Shown: positions 55,936 to 63,630, counted from the stretch's first letter. The stretch is DNA of 64,000 nt from Acidithiobacillus sp. HP-2 (GCF_015100155.1 NZ_JACKZA010000002.1:1-64000); one strand, 5' to 3'. The notes: generated from the letters alone by a model not told the origin. Numbers and translations: made by a program.

Positions 55936-57104
55936 GTACAACACCATCCTCCTCTGCACCTGACAACGCCTCACCGGAAAAACAGCGGCGCAGGCTGTTG
56001 CTGCTGGTTGCCGTTATTGTGCTCATTGCTGCTGGATTGGGAATCCTCTGGTGGTTTTTGCGGGGCCAGTACTGGATTGAAACCAATGATGCTTACGTCA
56101 CCGGCAACATTACGCCGGTAGATAGTTTGTCGGCAGGCATCGTCAAGCAGGTGCTGGTGGAGAATACGGAATATGTTCACGCCGGCCAGATTCTGGCAAT
56201 CCTCCAGGGTTCGCAGACCCGACTGGCCATGGAACAGGCCGGTGCCCATCTGGCGGCAACAGTCAGACAGGTCCGCCAGGATTTTGCAAGGGTCCAGGCA
56301 TTGCAACAGAGCGTTCAGGCCCAAATGGCTGAACTGCAAAAACTGGAAATGGATTTGAGCCGCTACCAACAGTCGCTGCCCAGCGGGGCGGTTTCCAGGA
56401 TTCGCATTGAAAATACGCAAAATGAAATCATTTCCGCAGCAGCACAGGTTGCAGAAATTCAGGCAAAATTACGAGGGGCGCAAGCCATTGTCGCGGGCAC
56501 CACGGTATCTGACAATCCCCTGGTTCGCCAGGCCGCTGCGGCTTTTGAAAAAGCCGACATCAACTGGCAACGGCGGCTCATCCGTGCCCCCATATCGGGT
56601 TACGTCGCGCAACGCTCTGCCTACCCCGGTTTAAAAGTGACTGCAGGCCAGCACCTGTTTTCGGTGGTGCCACTCAATGATTTGTGGGTGGTGGCCAACA
56701 TCAAGGAAACGGCCATGCGCCATGTCCGCCCCGGACAGGCCGTTCAGTTGACCAGCTATTACTACGGCCATCAGGTGCGCTATCACGGCACCGTTCTGGG
56801 CTTACTTCCCGGTGCCGGCAGTGCATTCAGCATTTTGCCCCCCGAGAATGCCACCGGCAATTACATTCATATTGTGGAACGCGTGCCGGTACGTATTGCC
56901 CTACCTGCCAGGGAACTAGCGGAACACCCCTTGCGTCCGGGGCTTTCCATGATTGCAGAACTGCACTGGAAACCTGGACAAAAACATTCCGTACTCCAGC
57001 CCCTGACCACCACCCCGACCCAAGGTTATGAAAGCACGGTATATCGCACTGAACTGCTGCAGGCTCAACAGCGGGCGGAGGTCATCATTCGCCAGAATAG
57101 CTAA
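55932..57104 (+). CDS. HlyD/EmrA-type membrane fusion protein
   Basis: This is a 390-residue adaptor. It has a membrane helix (LLLLVAVIVLIAAGLGILWW), an N-terminal lipoyl half (WIETNDAYVTGNITPVDSLS), a long coiled coil (about residues 100-185), the second half (LIRAPISGYVAQRSAYPGLK) and the C-terminal barrel (GLSMIAELHW). It joins the MFS exporter to the outer-membrane channel. All three genes are translationally coupled. Confidence 0.9.
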   Translation: MSTTPSSSAPDNASPEKQRRRLLLLVAVIVLIAAGLGILWWFLRGQYWIETNDAYVTGNITPVDSLSAGIVKQVLVENTEYVHAGQILAILQGSQTRLAMEQAGAHLAATVRQVRQDFARVQALQQSVQAQMAELQKLEMDLSRYQQSLPSGAVSRIRIENTQNEIISAAAQVAEIQAKLRGAQAIVAGTTVSDNPLVRQAAAAFEKADINWQRRLIRAPISGYVAQRSAYPGLKVTAGQHLFSVVPLNDLWVVANIKETAMRHVRPGQAVQLTSYYYGHQVRYHGTVLGLLPGAGSAFSILPPENATGNYIHIVERVPVRIALPARELAEHPLRPGLSMIAELHWKPGQKHSVLQPLTTTPTQGYESTVYRTELLQAQQRAEVIIRQNS

Positions 57105-57122
57105 ACCGGAACATTCGTAAAC

Positions 57123-57136
57123 TTGACCGAAATCAA
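57123..57136 (+). promoter_or_regulatory. FNR/DNR-like box upstream of the globin gene
   Basis: TTGAC-CGAA-ATCAA matches the FNR/DNR/NNR consensus TTGAT-N4-ATCAA at nine of ten defined positions. It lies 90 bp before the globin start codon. A Crp/Fnr-family regulator is encoded 4.2 kb downstream. Confidence 0.65.
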
Positions 57137-57225
57137 GGAAATTCCATTAACCAATCCTTATTCTCTAAAACACTGGCTGTGTTACGCAGCCTATCCACCA
57201 AATACACATATAGGAGTCATCCCTA

Positions 57226-57687
57226 ATGAGCATCAATATTCAACTGATCCAGTCCAGTGGTGCAGCCGTGAAAGACCTGGGTGTTCCGGTTGCCGAGCAC
57301 TTTTATGACTATATGTTTACGCATTTTCCAGAAGTCCGGAAAATGTTTCCGGGAGACATGACCGAACAACGTATACGGCTTTTTAATTCGGTCATTCTGA
57401 TTGCGACCACTATCGACAATCTGGAAGTGTTGGTCCCCTATCTGAAAGAACTGGGCATTTCACACATCAAATATGATACGCGTCCGGAGCATTATCCCAT
57501 CGTCGGTAAAAGCCTGCTCAACACCCTGAAACATTTTCTGGGCGCTGCATGGACCCAGGAAATGGCAGAATCCTGGATTGAGGCCTACAACCTCGCGTCC
57601 ACGGTTTGTATTGAGGCAGCCTATGAGGCGATGGCTCCTTCCCGTTTTGTCCCGGTCACCATCGACGACGTTCCGCCTGCTGTGTGA
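57226..57687 (+). CDS. Single-domain globin, flavohaemoglobin type
   Basis: This is a 153-residue globin without a reductase domain. It aligns with the haem domain of Hmp: B10 tyrosine Y27 in EHFYDYMF, E7 glutamine Q48 in TEQRIRLF, and proximal F8 histidine H80 in ISHIKYDTRPEHYPIVG. These are the residues needed for NO dioxygenation. A separate 2Fe-2S/FAD reductase gene follows and is the likely electron donor. The FNR-like box upstream suggests induction by NO or low oxygen. Confidence 0.9.
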   Translation: MSINIQLIQSSGAAVKDLGVPVAEHFYDYMFTHFPEVRKMFPGDMTEQRIRLFNSVILIATTIDNLEVLVPYLKELGISHIKYDTRPEHYPIVGKSLLNTLKHFLGAAWTQEMAESWIEAYNLASTVCIEAAYEAMAPSRFVPVTIDDVPPAV

Positions 57688-57700
57688 TTCAGACATACCG

Positions 57701-57729
57701 GTGGCGCAGGGATATTTCCGCTGCGCCAC
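57701..57729 (+). other. Hairpin between globin and reductase genes
   Basis: GTGGCGCAG (57701-57709) pairs perfectly with CTGCGCCAC (57721-57729) around an 11-nt loop. No U-tract follows. It may stabilise the upstream mRNA or lower expression of the downstream genes. Confidence 0.55.
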
Positions 57730-57746
57730 GCTGATGAGGTGACGCC

Positions 57747-58727
57747 ATGGAATACGAAATTTGTCTGGAGCCCTCCGGTGTCCGCTTCAAGGCGGATGAA
57801 AGCCAGAATATTGTCGAAGCAGCAAAAGCCCATCATGTGGCCATTAAACATGGATGCGCCAGCGGTTCCTGCGGAGATTGCAAGGGCACCATCCTGTCCG
57901 GAGAAAGTGAGCAGGGACCCTTCATGCCCCTGCTTTTATTGCCAACCGAGCGCGCTGCGGGCATGGCCATTTTGTGCAAGCTTTATCCGCGCAGCAATCT
58001 GCGGCTGCAGGCTGAAGTGATTTCCGGGGACGTCTGGAATACTGAAATTGTGGGGTTGAGCAAACTGGCCTGGAATGTGCTGGAACTGCGCTTACGGCCG
58101 GAAAAACCCTATCCATACCGAAGCGGGCAATATGCACGGATGGCCGTGCCGGGGCAGGAAAATCAATGGCGTTCTTACTCCATGGCCACCCCTCCGCAGG
58201 ACTGGGGCGAGTTGGTTTTTCATATTCGTGAACTTCCGGGTGGTCTGTTCAGTCGCTGGCTTTTTTACCGGGCACAGCCCGGCGAAGTAATCACGCTCGG
58301 ACCGCCACAAGGGGACTTCGCTCTCCAGGATAATACGCGGCCCCTGCTCTGTATTGCCGCAGGAACAGGATTGGCACCTATTGAAGCCATCATTCAGGAA
58401 AGTATGCACATTGGGCAAACCCGCCCGATTCATCTTTTTTACGGCGCCAAAAAACAGCGGGATTTTTATCATCTGGAAACCCTGCAGCAATGGGCCGGAC
58501 AGTATGCCCATTTCACTTTTACACCCACCATTTCCGATGGCGAAGATACGCAGTGGAAAGGTGCCCGCCGTCTTCTGCCCACGGTGGCAGCCAACGGCCA
58601 CTGGCAGGATCATGAAGTGTATCTGTGTGGCGGACCCAGCATGATAGAAGCGGCCATCGATCTCCTGCGTTCTCACGGCGTGCCTCATGCGCACATACAT
58701 TTCGATTCTTTTGCACCCAACGGTTAG
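57747..58727 (+). CDS. 2Fe-2S/FAD/NAD(P)H oxidoreductase
   Basis: This is a 326-residue electron-transfer flavoprotein. The N-terminal ferredoxin domain has the four cysteines C37, C42, C45 (GCASGSCGDC) and C77 (AILCKL). The FAD domain has WRSYSMATPP, and the NAD domain has LLCIAAGTGLAPIEAI and VYLCGGPSMIEAA. It resembles toluate dioxygenase reductase-type and CDP-glucoseen-reductase-type proteins. It probably reduces the globin encoded just before it. Confidence 0.88.
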   Translation: MEYEICLEPSGVRFKADESQNIVEAAKAHHVAIKHGCASGSCGDCKGTILSGESEQGPFMPLLLLPTERAAGMAILCKLYPRSNLRLQAEVISGDVWNTEIVGLSKLAWNVLELRLRPEKPYPYRSGQYARMAVPGQENQWRSYSMATPPQDWGELVFHIRELPGGLFSRWLFYRAQPGEVITLGPPQGDFALQDNTRPLLCIAAGTGLAPIEAIIQESMHIGQTRPIHLFYGAKKQRDFYHLETLQQWAGQYAHFTFTPTISDGEDTQWKGARRLLPTVAANGHWQDHEVYLCGGPSMIEAAIDLLRSHGVPHAHIHFDSFAPNG

Positions 58728-58747
58728 CGCGATTGGAGGAGATGAAG

Positions 58748-58993
58748 ATGAAAGTACAAATTCTGGTCTCGAAATGGTGCCCGGTTTGCCCGCGGGCTGA
58801 AGCAGTATGGAAACAAGCTGCGGAAAAGGTGCCGATGGAACTGCAGGTACTGGATGTGGCGGATCGCGAAGGGCGCGAAATCGTCAGCAATCTGCGCATT
58901 AAAACGGTCCCGGCCATTGTCGTGGACGGTGCCCTGAAGACAGTGGGCGCACAGCCTCTGGGCGAAGTGCTGAAAATGCTCGGTGCCCAATGA
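58748..58993 (+). CDS. Thioredoxin-like protein with CPVC motif
   Basis: This is an 81-residue protein with a thioredoxin/glutaredoxin fold. The redox motif is CPVC at residues 11-14, and the cis-proline lies in IKTVPAIVVDG. The start at 58748 is chosen because GGAGGA lies seven bases before it. It is close in size to MTH895/glutaredoxin-like proteins. It follows the reductase gene by 20 bases and is likely part of the same transcript. Confidence 0.8.
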   Translation: MKVQILVSKWCPVCPRAEAVWKQAAEKVPMELQVLDVADREGREIVSNLRIKTVPAIVVDGALKTVGAQPLGEVLKMLGAQ

Positions 58994-59078
58994 ATACAAC
59001 CTACTGAATGCGCCTGAACAAAGCTTCGGCCACGTTCATGTCCCGTAGAAACACACCACAACCTTTTTGGAGAATGTC

Positions 59079-59537
59079 ATGACACCCATAGATCAGATCA
59101 TGCAACAGGACCATGAACGCCTGGATCAACTTTTGGAGCAAAGTGCCCAGGCTGTCCGCCAAGGCGCATGGCAGGAAGCTGCGCAGTTCCTGGAAGCCTT
59201 CCGCCACGGCATTGTTGATGGTCATATGGTCGTGGAAGAAGGCACCTTATTCCCTGCCTTCGAGCTCCAGGAAGGCAGCGAAGATCATCCTCTGACCGCG
59301 CTACTCCGCAAGGGGCATCAGGATCTGCGAGTGTTTTTTGAAGAAATGGCGGAGGCCATTGCAGACCGGGACGCCGAAACCTTTGACGATCTGCTGAGTA
59401 CCGTACAAACCATTCTCAAACAACACGATGCCAAGGAAGAAACCGAACTTTATCCCTATCTGGCTGCAGCATTGGCGGATCAGGGTGAAGCTGCGGGAAA
59501 GCGTATTCTCGACTTTGAGGCGGAGGCCACATCATGA
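59079..59537 (+). CDS. Haemerythrin-domain protein
   Basis: This is a 152-residue four-helix protein. Iron ligands are visible in order: QQDHERL, FRHGIVDGHMVVEEGTLFP (His, His, Glu), RKGHQDLRVFF and QHDAKEETELYPYLA. A di-iron site that binds O2 or NO is expected. It resembles HHE proteins involved in repair of iron-sulfur clusters, but lacks the ScdA N-terminal domain. ATG at 59079 is chosen by GGAG upstream. It overlaps the next gene by four bases. Confidence 0.87.
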   Translation: MTPIDQIMQQDHERLDQLLEQSAQAVRQGAWQEAAQFLEAFRHGIVDGHMVVEEGTLFPAFELQEGSEDHPLTALLRKGHQDLRVFFEEMAEAIADRDAETFDDLLSTVQTILKQHDAKEETELYPYLAAALADQGEAAGKRILDFEAEATS

Positions 59538-59980
59538 GTGAATATAATGGTTGCGAACTGCCTGAAGACCTGTTTTATGATCTCGATTATGCCTGGGTGC
59601 GCCCGGAAGAGGACGGTACGCTGACTATTGGCGTTACGGACCCCGCGCAGACCATGTCGGGCCGCCTGCAAAAAGCCCGTATTAAAAAAATCGGAACGCA
59701 TCTGGAGGCCGGACGGCATGTGGCTACGCTGGAAAGTGGCAAGTGGGCAGGCGGCGTACCCGTGCCCTTTGCCGGTGAAGTCATTGCCCGCAACGAGCAA
59801 TTGTTGGAAGACCCGCACCTGATCAATATTGATCCTTACAAAGACGCCTGGATTGCCCGCGTCAAACCGGATGATCCCCAGCATGCCCTGGACAATGTGA
59901 AAACCGGCAGCGAGGCAATTGAAGCACTGGAGGCCTGGATCAAACGGTATGGGGTGCAGTGCATGCGCTGTTCGGAATAG
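59534..59980 (+). CDS. GcvH-like lipoyl carrier protein (LbpA type)
   Basis: This is a 148-residue protein of the glycine-cleavage H family. The lipoylated lysine is K70 in ATLESGKWAGGVPVP, where normal GcvH has ESVKA. The start NGCELPEDLFYDLDYAWVRP and the ESGKW(x)GPVP-like motif resemble lipoate-binding proteins of the Hdr-like sulfur-oxidation system rather than glycine cleavage. A CMRC pair closes the chain (C143, C146), which is unusual. No hdr or gcv genes are in the window. It is coupled to the haemerythrin gene. Confidence 0.8.
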   Translation: MSEYNGCELPEDLFYDLDYAWVRPEEDGTLTIGVTDPAQTMSGRLQKARIKKIGTHLEAGRHVATLESGKWAGGVPVPFAGEVIARNEQLLEDPHLINIDPYKDAWIARVKPDDPQHALDNVKTGSEAIEALEAWIKRYGVQCMRCSE

Positions 59981-59983
59981 TTC

Positions 59984-60910
59984 ATGAACCAGGCCGCAAG
60001 CCGATTTACGCTCAGCCCGCCCGCGCCCTTTCGCCTGGACCTGACCGTCTGGGTGCTCCGTCGTCAGGCCCATAATCAGATCGATGACTGGGATGGCGAA
60101 ATCTATCGGCGGGCCTGGCAATATGTAGGAAACAGACTGGAGGTCCGGCTTTGGCAAACTCAGGCAGGCAGGACGCCACTGCTGGAAGGAGAAGTCCGGG
60201 GGAACTGCGTTGATGCGTCAAGCGTCGCGTGGGTCAGCAGGCAGCTTACCTGGATGCTGGGTCTGGACCAGGATCTTCGCCCCTTCTACGCGATGGCCGC
60301 CAGGGACTGGCGGCTGGCAGCTCTGGCGGATCGCTTTCAGGGATTCAGGCCGCCACGTTTTTCCTCCCTCTTCGAAGCGCTGAGTAATGCCATTGCCTGC
60401 CAGCAATTGAGCCTGCATGTCGGCATTCTCCTGCTCAACCGCATGGCAAGGCTGTGCAGAAACGATCCCGAAGCAACGGACTTGTTTGTGCCTTTCCCGA
60501 ACCCTTCCACCTTACTGCAGCAGGAAGCAGCCAGCCTGCGCAGCCTGGGATTCAGCATCCAGAAGGCGGAGTTCTTGCACGGAATTGCAGAAACCGCTGC
60601 GGCAGGCCAGTTGGCGCGTGAAAACTGGCAAGACCTGAGCAATTCTGAAGCCGCACAGCGCCTGCATCAGTTGCGCGGTATCGGCCGTTGGTCTACAGAA
60701 TATATGTTACTGCGCGGGCTGGGGCGTCTGGACGTGTTCCCCGGTGATGATGTAGGTGCCCGCAAGGCTTTGTATCAGTGGCTGGAAGAAAAGTCTGCTC
60801 CGGACTATATGCAGGTAGCCAAAAGGTTGCAGCCTTGGCAACCCTATGCCGGCATGCTGTATTTTCTTCTGCTCTTAAACCGCCTGGAGAAGGAGGGACA
60901 TCAATCATGA
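59984..60910 (+). CDS. DNA-3-methyladenine glycosylase (AlkA family)
   Basis: This is a 308-residue base-excision enzyme. The HhH-GPD core has LFEALSNAIACQQLSLHVGI, the hairpin LRGIGRWSTEYMLLRGL and the catalytic aspartate in VFPGDDVGARKAL. It would remove alkylated bases. It lies just after the LbpA-like gene and overlaps the next gene as ATGA, so it is part of the stress operon. Confidence 0.9.
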   Translation: MNQAASRFTLSPPAPFRLDLTVWVLRRQAHNQIDDWDGEIYRRAWQYVGNRLEVRLWQTQAGRTPLLEGEVRGNCVDASSVAWVSRQLTWMLGLDQDLRPFYAMAARDWRLAALADRFQGFRPPRFSSLFEALSNAIACQQLSLHVGILLLNRMARLCRNDPEATDLFVPFPNPSTLLQQEAASLRSLGFSIQKAEFLHGIAETAAAGQLARENWQDLSNSEAAQRLHQLRGIGRWSTEYMLLRGLGRLDVFPGDDVGARKALYQWLEEKSAPDYMQVAKRLQPWQPYAGMLYFLLLLNRLEKEGHQS

Positions 60911-61290
60911 CATCCCATTCGCCGTTACGATCTCAGCCCCCTGAGATCATTACCTGGCGCGTCTATGAGCGCCCCCTGCCGGCAGGCTACCACGTGCTCG
61001 CTGAACGTCTCTGGCCGCGCGGGGTGCGCAAGGAGGATCTTCCCCTGGACAACTGGCCCAAGGAACTCACACCCAGCACCGCTTTGCGTCAGTGGTTTGG
61101 GCATGTAGAAGATCGCTGGACCGAGTTTCGTGAGCGTTATCTGAACGAACTCGCCGAACACCAGGAAGAAGCCTGTCGTTTACTGGATAATGCGGAAGGT
61201 CGGCCGGTCATTCTGCTCTATGCCGCCCACGATAAAATCCATAATGGTGCCGTGGTACTTCGGGAGTTTTTGCTATCACAGTCCTGTTGA
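60907..61290 (+). CDS. DUF488-family protein
   Basis: This is a 127-residue cytosolic protein with the DUF488 pattern: VLAERLWPRGVRKEDLPLDN then WPKELTPSTALRQWFGHVED, and WTEFRERYLNEL, ending VILLYAAHDKIHNGAVVL. The function of the family is unknown. Start at 60907 overlaps the alkA stop by four bases. Confidence 0.88.
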   Translation: MTSHSPLRSQPPEIITWRVYERPLPAGYHVLAERLWPRGVRKEDLPLDNWPKELTPSTALRQWFGHVEDRWTEFRERYLNELAEHQEEACRLLDNAEGRPVILLYAAHDKIHNGAVVLREFLLSQSC

Positions 61291-61323
61291 TCCCGACACC
61301 ATCACGACCGACTATTTCAAACG

Positions 61324-62022
61324 TTATTTCGTATGACCGGCAGCCCAACACTGCAGGGCACGTGGATCGGGAATATCCAGAACGCGGCGGTTGACTGTAA
61401 TCAGCCCGGCTTTGCGCATACGCAATAGCAAGCGGGACAGGGTTTCCGGGGTCAAGCCCAGACGGGCAGCCACTGCTGATTTTTTGGCGGGAAGCTCCAC
61501 AACGGCTGCAGCATCCAGAGCCGGACACAAATCCAGCAGATAACTCACCAGACGCTGCTCTGCCGACTCGACACTGAGCTGGCGGAGCTCCTTGACCAGA
61601 AAATGCAAGCGCATACTCAGTCGCGCCAGCATCTGCCGCATCAACTGAGGTCTTTGTTCCAGAATCTCCAGAAACAAGGCGAGGGGTATTTCCAGAACCG
61701 TTGTGGAACCTTCCGCAGCAGCCGTTACTGGATAACGTCCCCCCAGAAAGGCAACCGCTTCGGCAAACAGATCATTTTCCTGAATAATTTCAACAATTTT
61801 TTCCTGACCAGTGGTGGCGGCGGCAATCAGATGAATACGACCGGAAAGAACCAGATAAAAGGCATTTGCCGTCGCCTTTTCGACAAACAGAATATCGCCC
61901 GATCCCAAATGGACTGTTTTGCTGTGCTTCAGCAAGGAATCCAGCAACGCTTCTGGCCAGGCCGAAAAAAGCGATGTTTCGCGCAGGTGTGAAGATACAT
62001 TGTCCGCGATGGCTTCCATCAA
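61324..62022 (-). CDS. Crp/Fnr-family transcriptional regulator
   Basis: This is a 232-residue regulator with an N-terminal cyclic-nucleotide-binding-type barrel (LGSGDILFVEKATANAFYLV) and a C-terminal winged helix (SAVAARLGLTPETLSRLLLR). There is no N-terminal cysteine cluster, so it is not an oxygen-sensing FNR; it is closer to DNR/NNR-type NO or redox sensors. It is convergent with the stress operon, whose FNR-like box at 57123 is a likely target. Its own start is divergent from the nitrate genes. Confidence 0.9.
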   Translation of the reverse strand: MMEAIADNVSSHLRETSLFSAWPEALLDSLLKHSKTVHLGSGDILFVEKATANAFYLVLSGRIHLIAAATTGQEKIVEIIQENDLFAEAVAFLGGRYPVTAAAEGSTTVLEIPLALFLEILEQRPQLMRQMLARLSMRLHFLVKELRQLSVESAEQRLVSYLLDLCPALDAAAVVELPAKKSAVAARLGLTPETLSRLLLRMRKAGLITVNRRVLDIPDPRALQCWAAGHTK

Positions 62023-62126
62023 AATATGCGCTCACTGGAGAAAGAGGCAGGATAGTCACCGCCGGACAGCACCGCAAGCACAGAAATACCCTGGCAAGCA
62101 TGATCCACCCTCACTGGACCAAAAGT

Positions 62127-62142
62127 TGGCCCATGAATTGCT
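62127..62142 (+). promoter_or_regulatory. Sigma54 promoter of the nasS-like gene
   Basis: TGGCCC-ATGAA-TTGCT matches the sigma54 consensus TGGCAC-N5-TTGCW with one difference. The GG at -24 and GC at -12 are exactly 10 bp apart. Transcription would start near 62153, at the head of the hairpin leader. Confidence 0.75.
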
Positions 62143-62159
62143 TTATGAAATGGCAGTCT

Positions 62160-62207
62160 GGACAATGAAGTCCTCGCGCACCCACTATGGGGCGCGAGGT
62201 TTTTTTG
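62160..62207 (+). terminator. Leader hairpin plus intrinsic terminator before the nasS-like gene
   Basis: A short hairpin GGAC-AATGAA-GTCC (62160-62173) has a six-base loop with A at position 1 and G at position 4. It overlaps by two bases the terminator CCTCGCGC (62172-62179) / GCGCGAGG (62192-62199), which is followed by eight T. No gene ends here, so it is an attenuator in the leader of the nasS-like gene. The hexaloop pattern fits ANTAR-type antitermination, but the first stem is only four base pairs. Confidence 0.65.
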
Positions 62208-62234
62208 TAATGGGGTCGGGTAGTGGGAGGAAAA

Positions 62235-63395
62235 ATGAGCGGTGAAAATCTCAATATCGGTTTTGTTGCACTGACAGATAGCGCGCCCTTGATTGTGGCG
62301 CGTGAGTTGGGTTTTTTTGCGGCTGAGGGACTCGCTGTCACCCTGCAAAAGGAGCCTTCCTGGGCCAGCTTGCGCGATCACCTGCTCTTTGGGGATCTGG
62401 TGGCTGCCCATGCCCTGGCGCCACTACCAATGGCCGCAACGCTGGGAATTGCTTCCCCGAAAATACCGGTGAGCACTGCGCTGACACTTTCCCTGAACGG
62501 GAATGCCATTACGGTCAGCAATGGTTTACACCAATGGCTCCGCGATACCGGATTTACAGGAGCGGAGCCTGCCATCGCCACCGCCCAGGCATTGCGCCGC
62601 ATTATCGAGACAGAACCTGCCAAAAAATTGCGTTTTGCCGTCGTTTCTCCCGTATCCAACCATCATTATCAACTGAGGCACTGGCTGTGTGCTGCCGGTA
62701 TTGATCCGGATCAGGATATTCAGATTACCGTGGTTCCACCCCGCCATATGGTTGCCGCGTTGCGCGCAGGAGAAATAGATGGTTATTGCGTAGGAGAGCC
62801 TTGGGGAAGTCTGGCGGCTGCAGAAAACGTCGGTATTCCGATTATCGGCAGTTACGCACTCTGGAACAACCTGATGGAAAAGGTATTGGCCGTACGGAAT
62901 GACTGGTCACAGCGCGAACCTGACTTACATCTGGCGATGATTCGCGCCATCCTGACTGCCAGTCTATGGCTGGATAACCCTCAACACCGCCTGGAAGCCG
63001 CGCCCTGGGTTGCCAACGCCATTGGTGTTTCCCGTGAAGTTGTGGCCATGGCATTAACGGGTAATGTCCCCGGTCTGGCTCAACAGGAAGATTTTCATGT
63101 ATTTGCGCGTTACTCGGCCAATTTTCCCTGGCATTCCCATGCCTTGTGGCTGGCTCGCCAAATGCAGACGGCGGGTCAATGGCCTCAAGGCGTGGACAGC
63201 GAGACATTGATTCCACAGGTATATCGTTGCGATATCTATCGGCAGGCGGCAAAGGCGCTGCGCCTTCCCGTTCCCAATACGGATTTTGTCGACTGGGGAA
63301 ATCACGCCCAATCCTGGCAGGTTCAGAGCGATGATGGGCATCCCATTATCATGGGACCCAACCTGATTTTTGATGGGAGCACCATCACCCGCTGA
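62235..63395 (+). CDS. NasS/NrtA-like nitrate-binding protein without signal peptide
   Basis: This is a 386-residue protein of the NrtA/CmpA family (IGFVALTDSAPLIVARELGF, ending ALRAGEIDGYCVGEPW and a C-terminal PNLIFDGSTI). Transport-type NrtA proteins have a signal peptide; this one starts MSGENLNIGFVALTD directly, so it should be cytosolic like the sensor NasS. NasS holds the antiterminator NasT until nitrate binds. The ATG at 62235 is chosen because GGAGG precedes it. NasT itself is not in the window. Confidence 0.82.
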   Translation: MSGENLNIGFVALTDSAPLIVARELGFFAAEGLAVTLQKEPSWASLRDHLLFGDLVAAHALAPLPMAATLGIASPKIPVSTALTLSLNGNAITVSNGLHQWLRDTGFTGAEPAIATAQALRRIIETEPAKKLRFAVVSPVSNHHYQLRHWLCAAGIDPDQDIQITVVPPRHMVAALRAGEIDGYCVGEPWGSLAAAENVGIPIIGSYALWNNLMEKVLAVRNDWSQREPDLHLAMIRAILTASLWLDNPQHRLEAAPWVANAIGVSREVVAMALTGNVPGLAQQEDFHVFARYSANFPWHSHALWLARQMQTAGQWPQGVDSETLIPQVYRCDIYRQAAKALRLPVPNTDFVDWGNHAQSWQVQSDDGHPIIMGPNLIFDGSTITR

Positions 63396-63402
63396 GCGGC
63401 GA

Positions 63403-63451
63403 TGCACCATCATTGGGCCCCTTCTCGGGGAATATGCACCAGCCTTGTACA
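63403..63451 (+). promoter_or_regulatory. Possible NtrC-type upstream sites
   Basis: TGCACC-AGCCT-TGTACA (63435-63451) matches the NtrC consensus TGCACC-N5-GGTGCA at ten of twelve positions. A second TGCACC half-site lies at 63403-63408. Both are about 100-150 bp upstream of the predicted start, the usual distance for NtrC. Confidence 0.4.
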
Positions 63452-63527
63452 CCCATCACCCGCAGAATGCCCAGCAAAATCCCCGTGCACTGCCTAAAAA
63501 TAACGATTCAGAGTAACTTCGCAATCA

Positions 63528-63543
63528 TGGCATGGAAAATGCT
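63528..63543 (+). promoter_or_regulatory. Sigma54 promoter of the nitrate transporter gene
   Basis: TGGCAT-GGAAA-ATGCT has the GG/GC dinucleotides 10 bp apart required for sigma54 and differs from TGGCAC-N5-TTGCW at two positions. The predicted start near 63554 is directly before the first leader hairpin. Confidence 0.7.
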
Positions 63544-63558
63544 CTAGCCAACTCAGCA

Positions 63559-63630
63559 CTGTTCACCGATGAACAGCGTTTTGGGACGAAGGCGTTCCTG
63601 GCTCATGCGGGCCGGGAACGCCTTTTTCTT
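63559..63630 (+). ncRNA. ANTAR-type antitermination leader with overlapping terminator
   Basis: P1 is CTGTTC-ACCGAT-GAACAG (63559-63576), a six-base-pair stem with a hexaloop that has A at position 1 and G at position 4, as in ANTAR target RNAs. P2 follows at once: CGTTTT-GGGACG-AAGGCG (63577-63594), again with a six-base loop but without the A1/G4 pair. Its 3' arm is also the 5' arm of an intrinsic terminator AAGGCGTTCC (63589-63598) / GGAACGCCTT (63615-63624) plus TTTTTCTTT, so P2 and the terminator exclude each other. This is the layout used by NasT/NasR on nitrate-gene leaders. Confidence 0.75.

Noticed and set aside
59534-59980. Annotation as glycine-cleavage H protein
   Set aside because: gcvT and gcvP are absent nearby, and the lysine context (ESGKW) is unlike GcvH; the LbpA-like reading is preferred.
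62106-62132. Stem TGGACCA/TGGCCCA as the first ANTAR hairpin of the nasS leader
   Set aside because: It overlaps the sigma54 promoter and would lie upstream of the predicted transcript start; its loop is five bases, not six.
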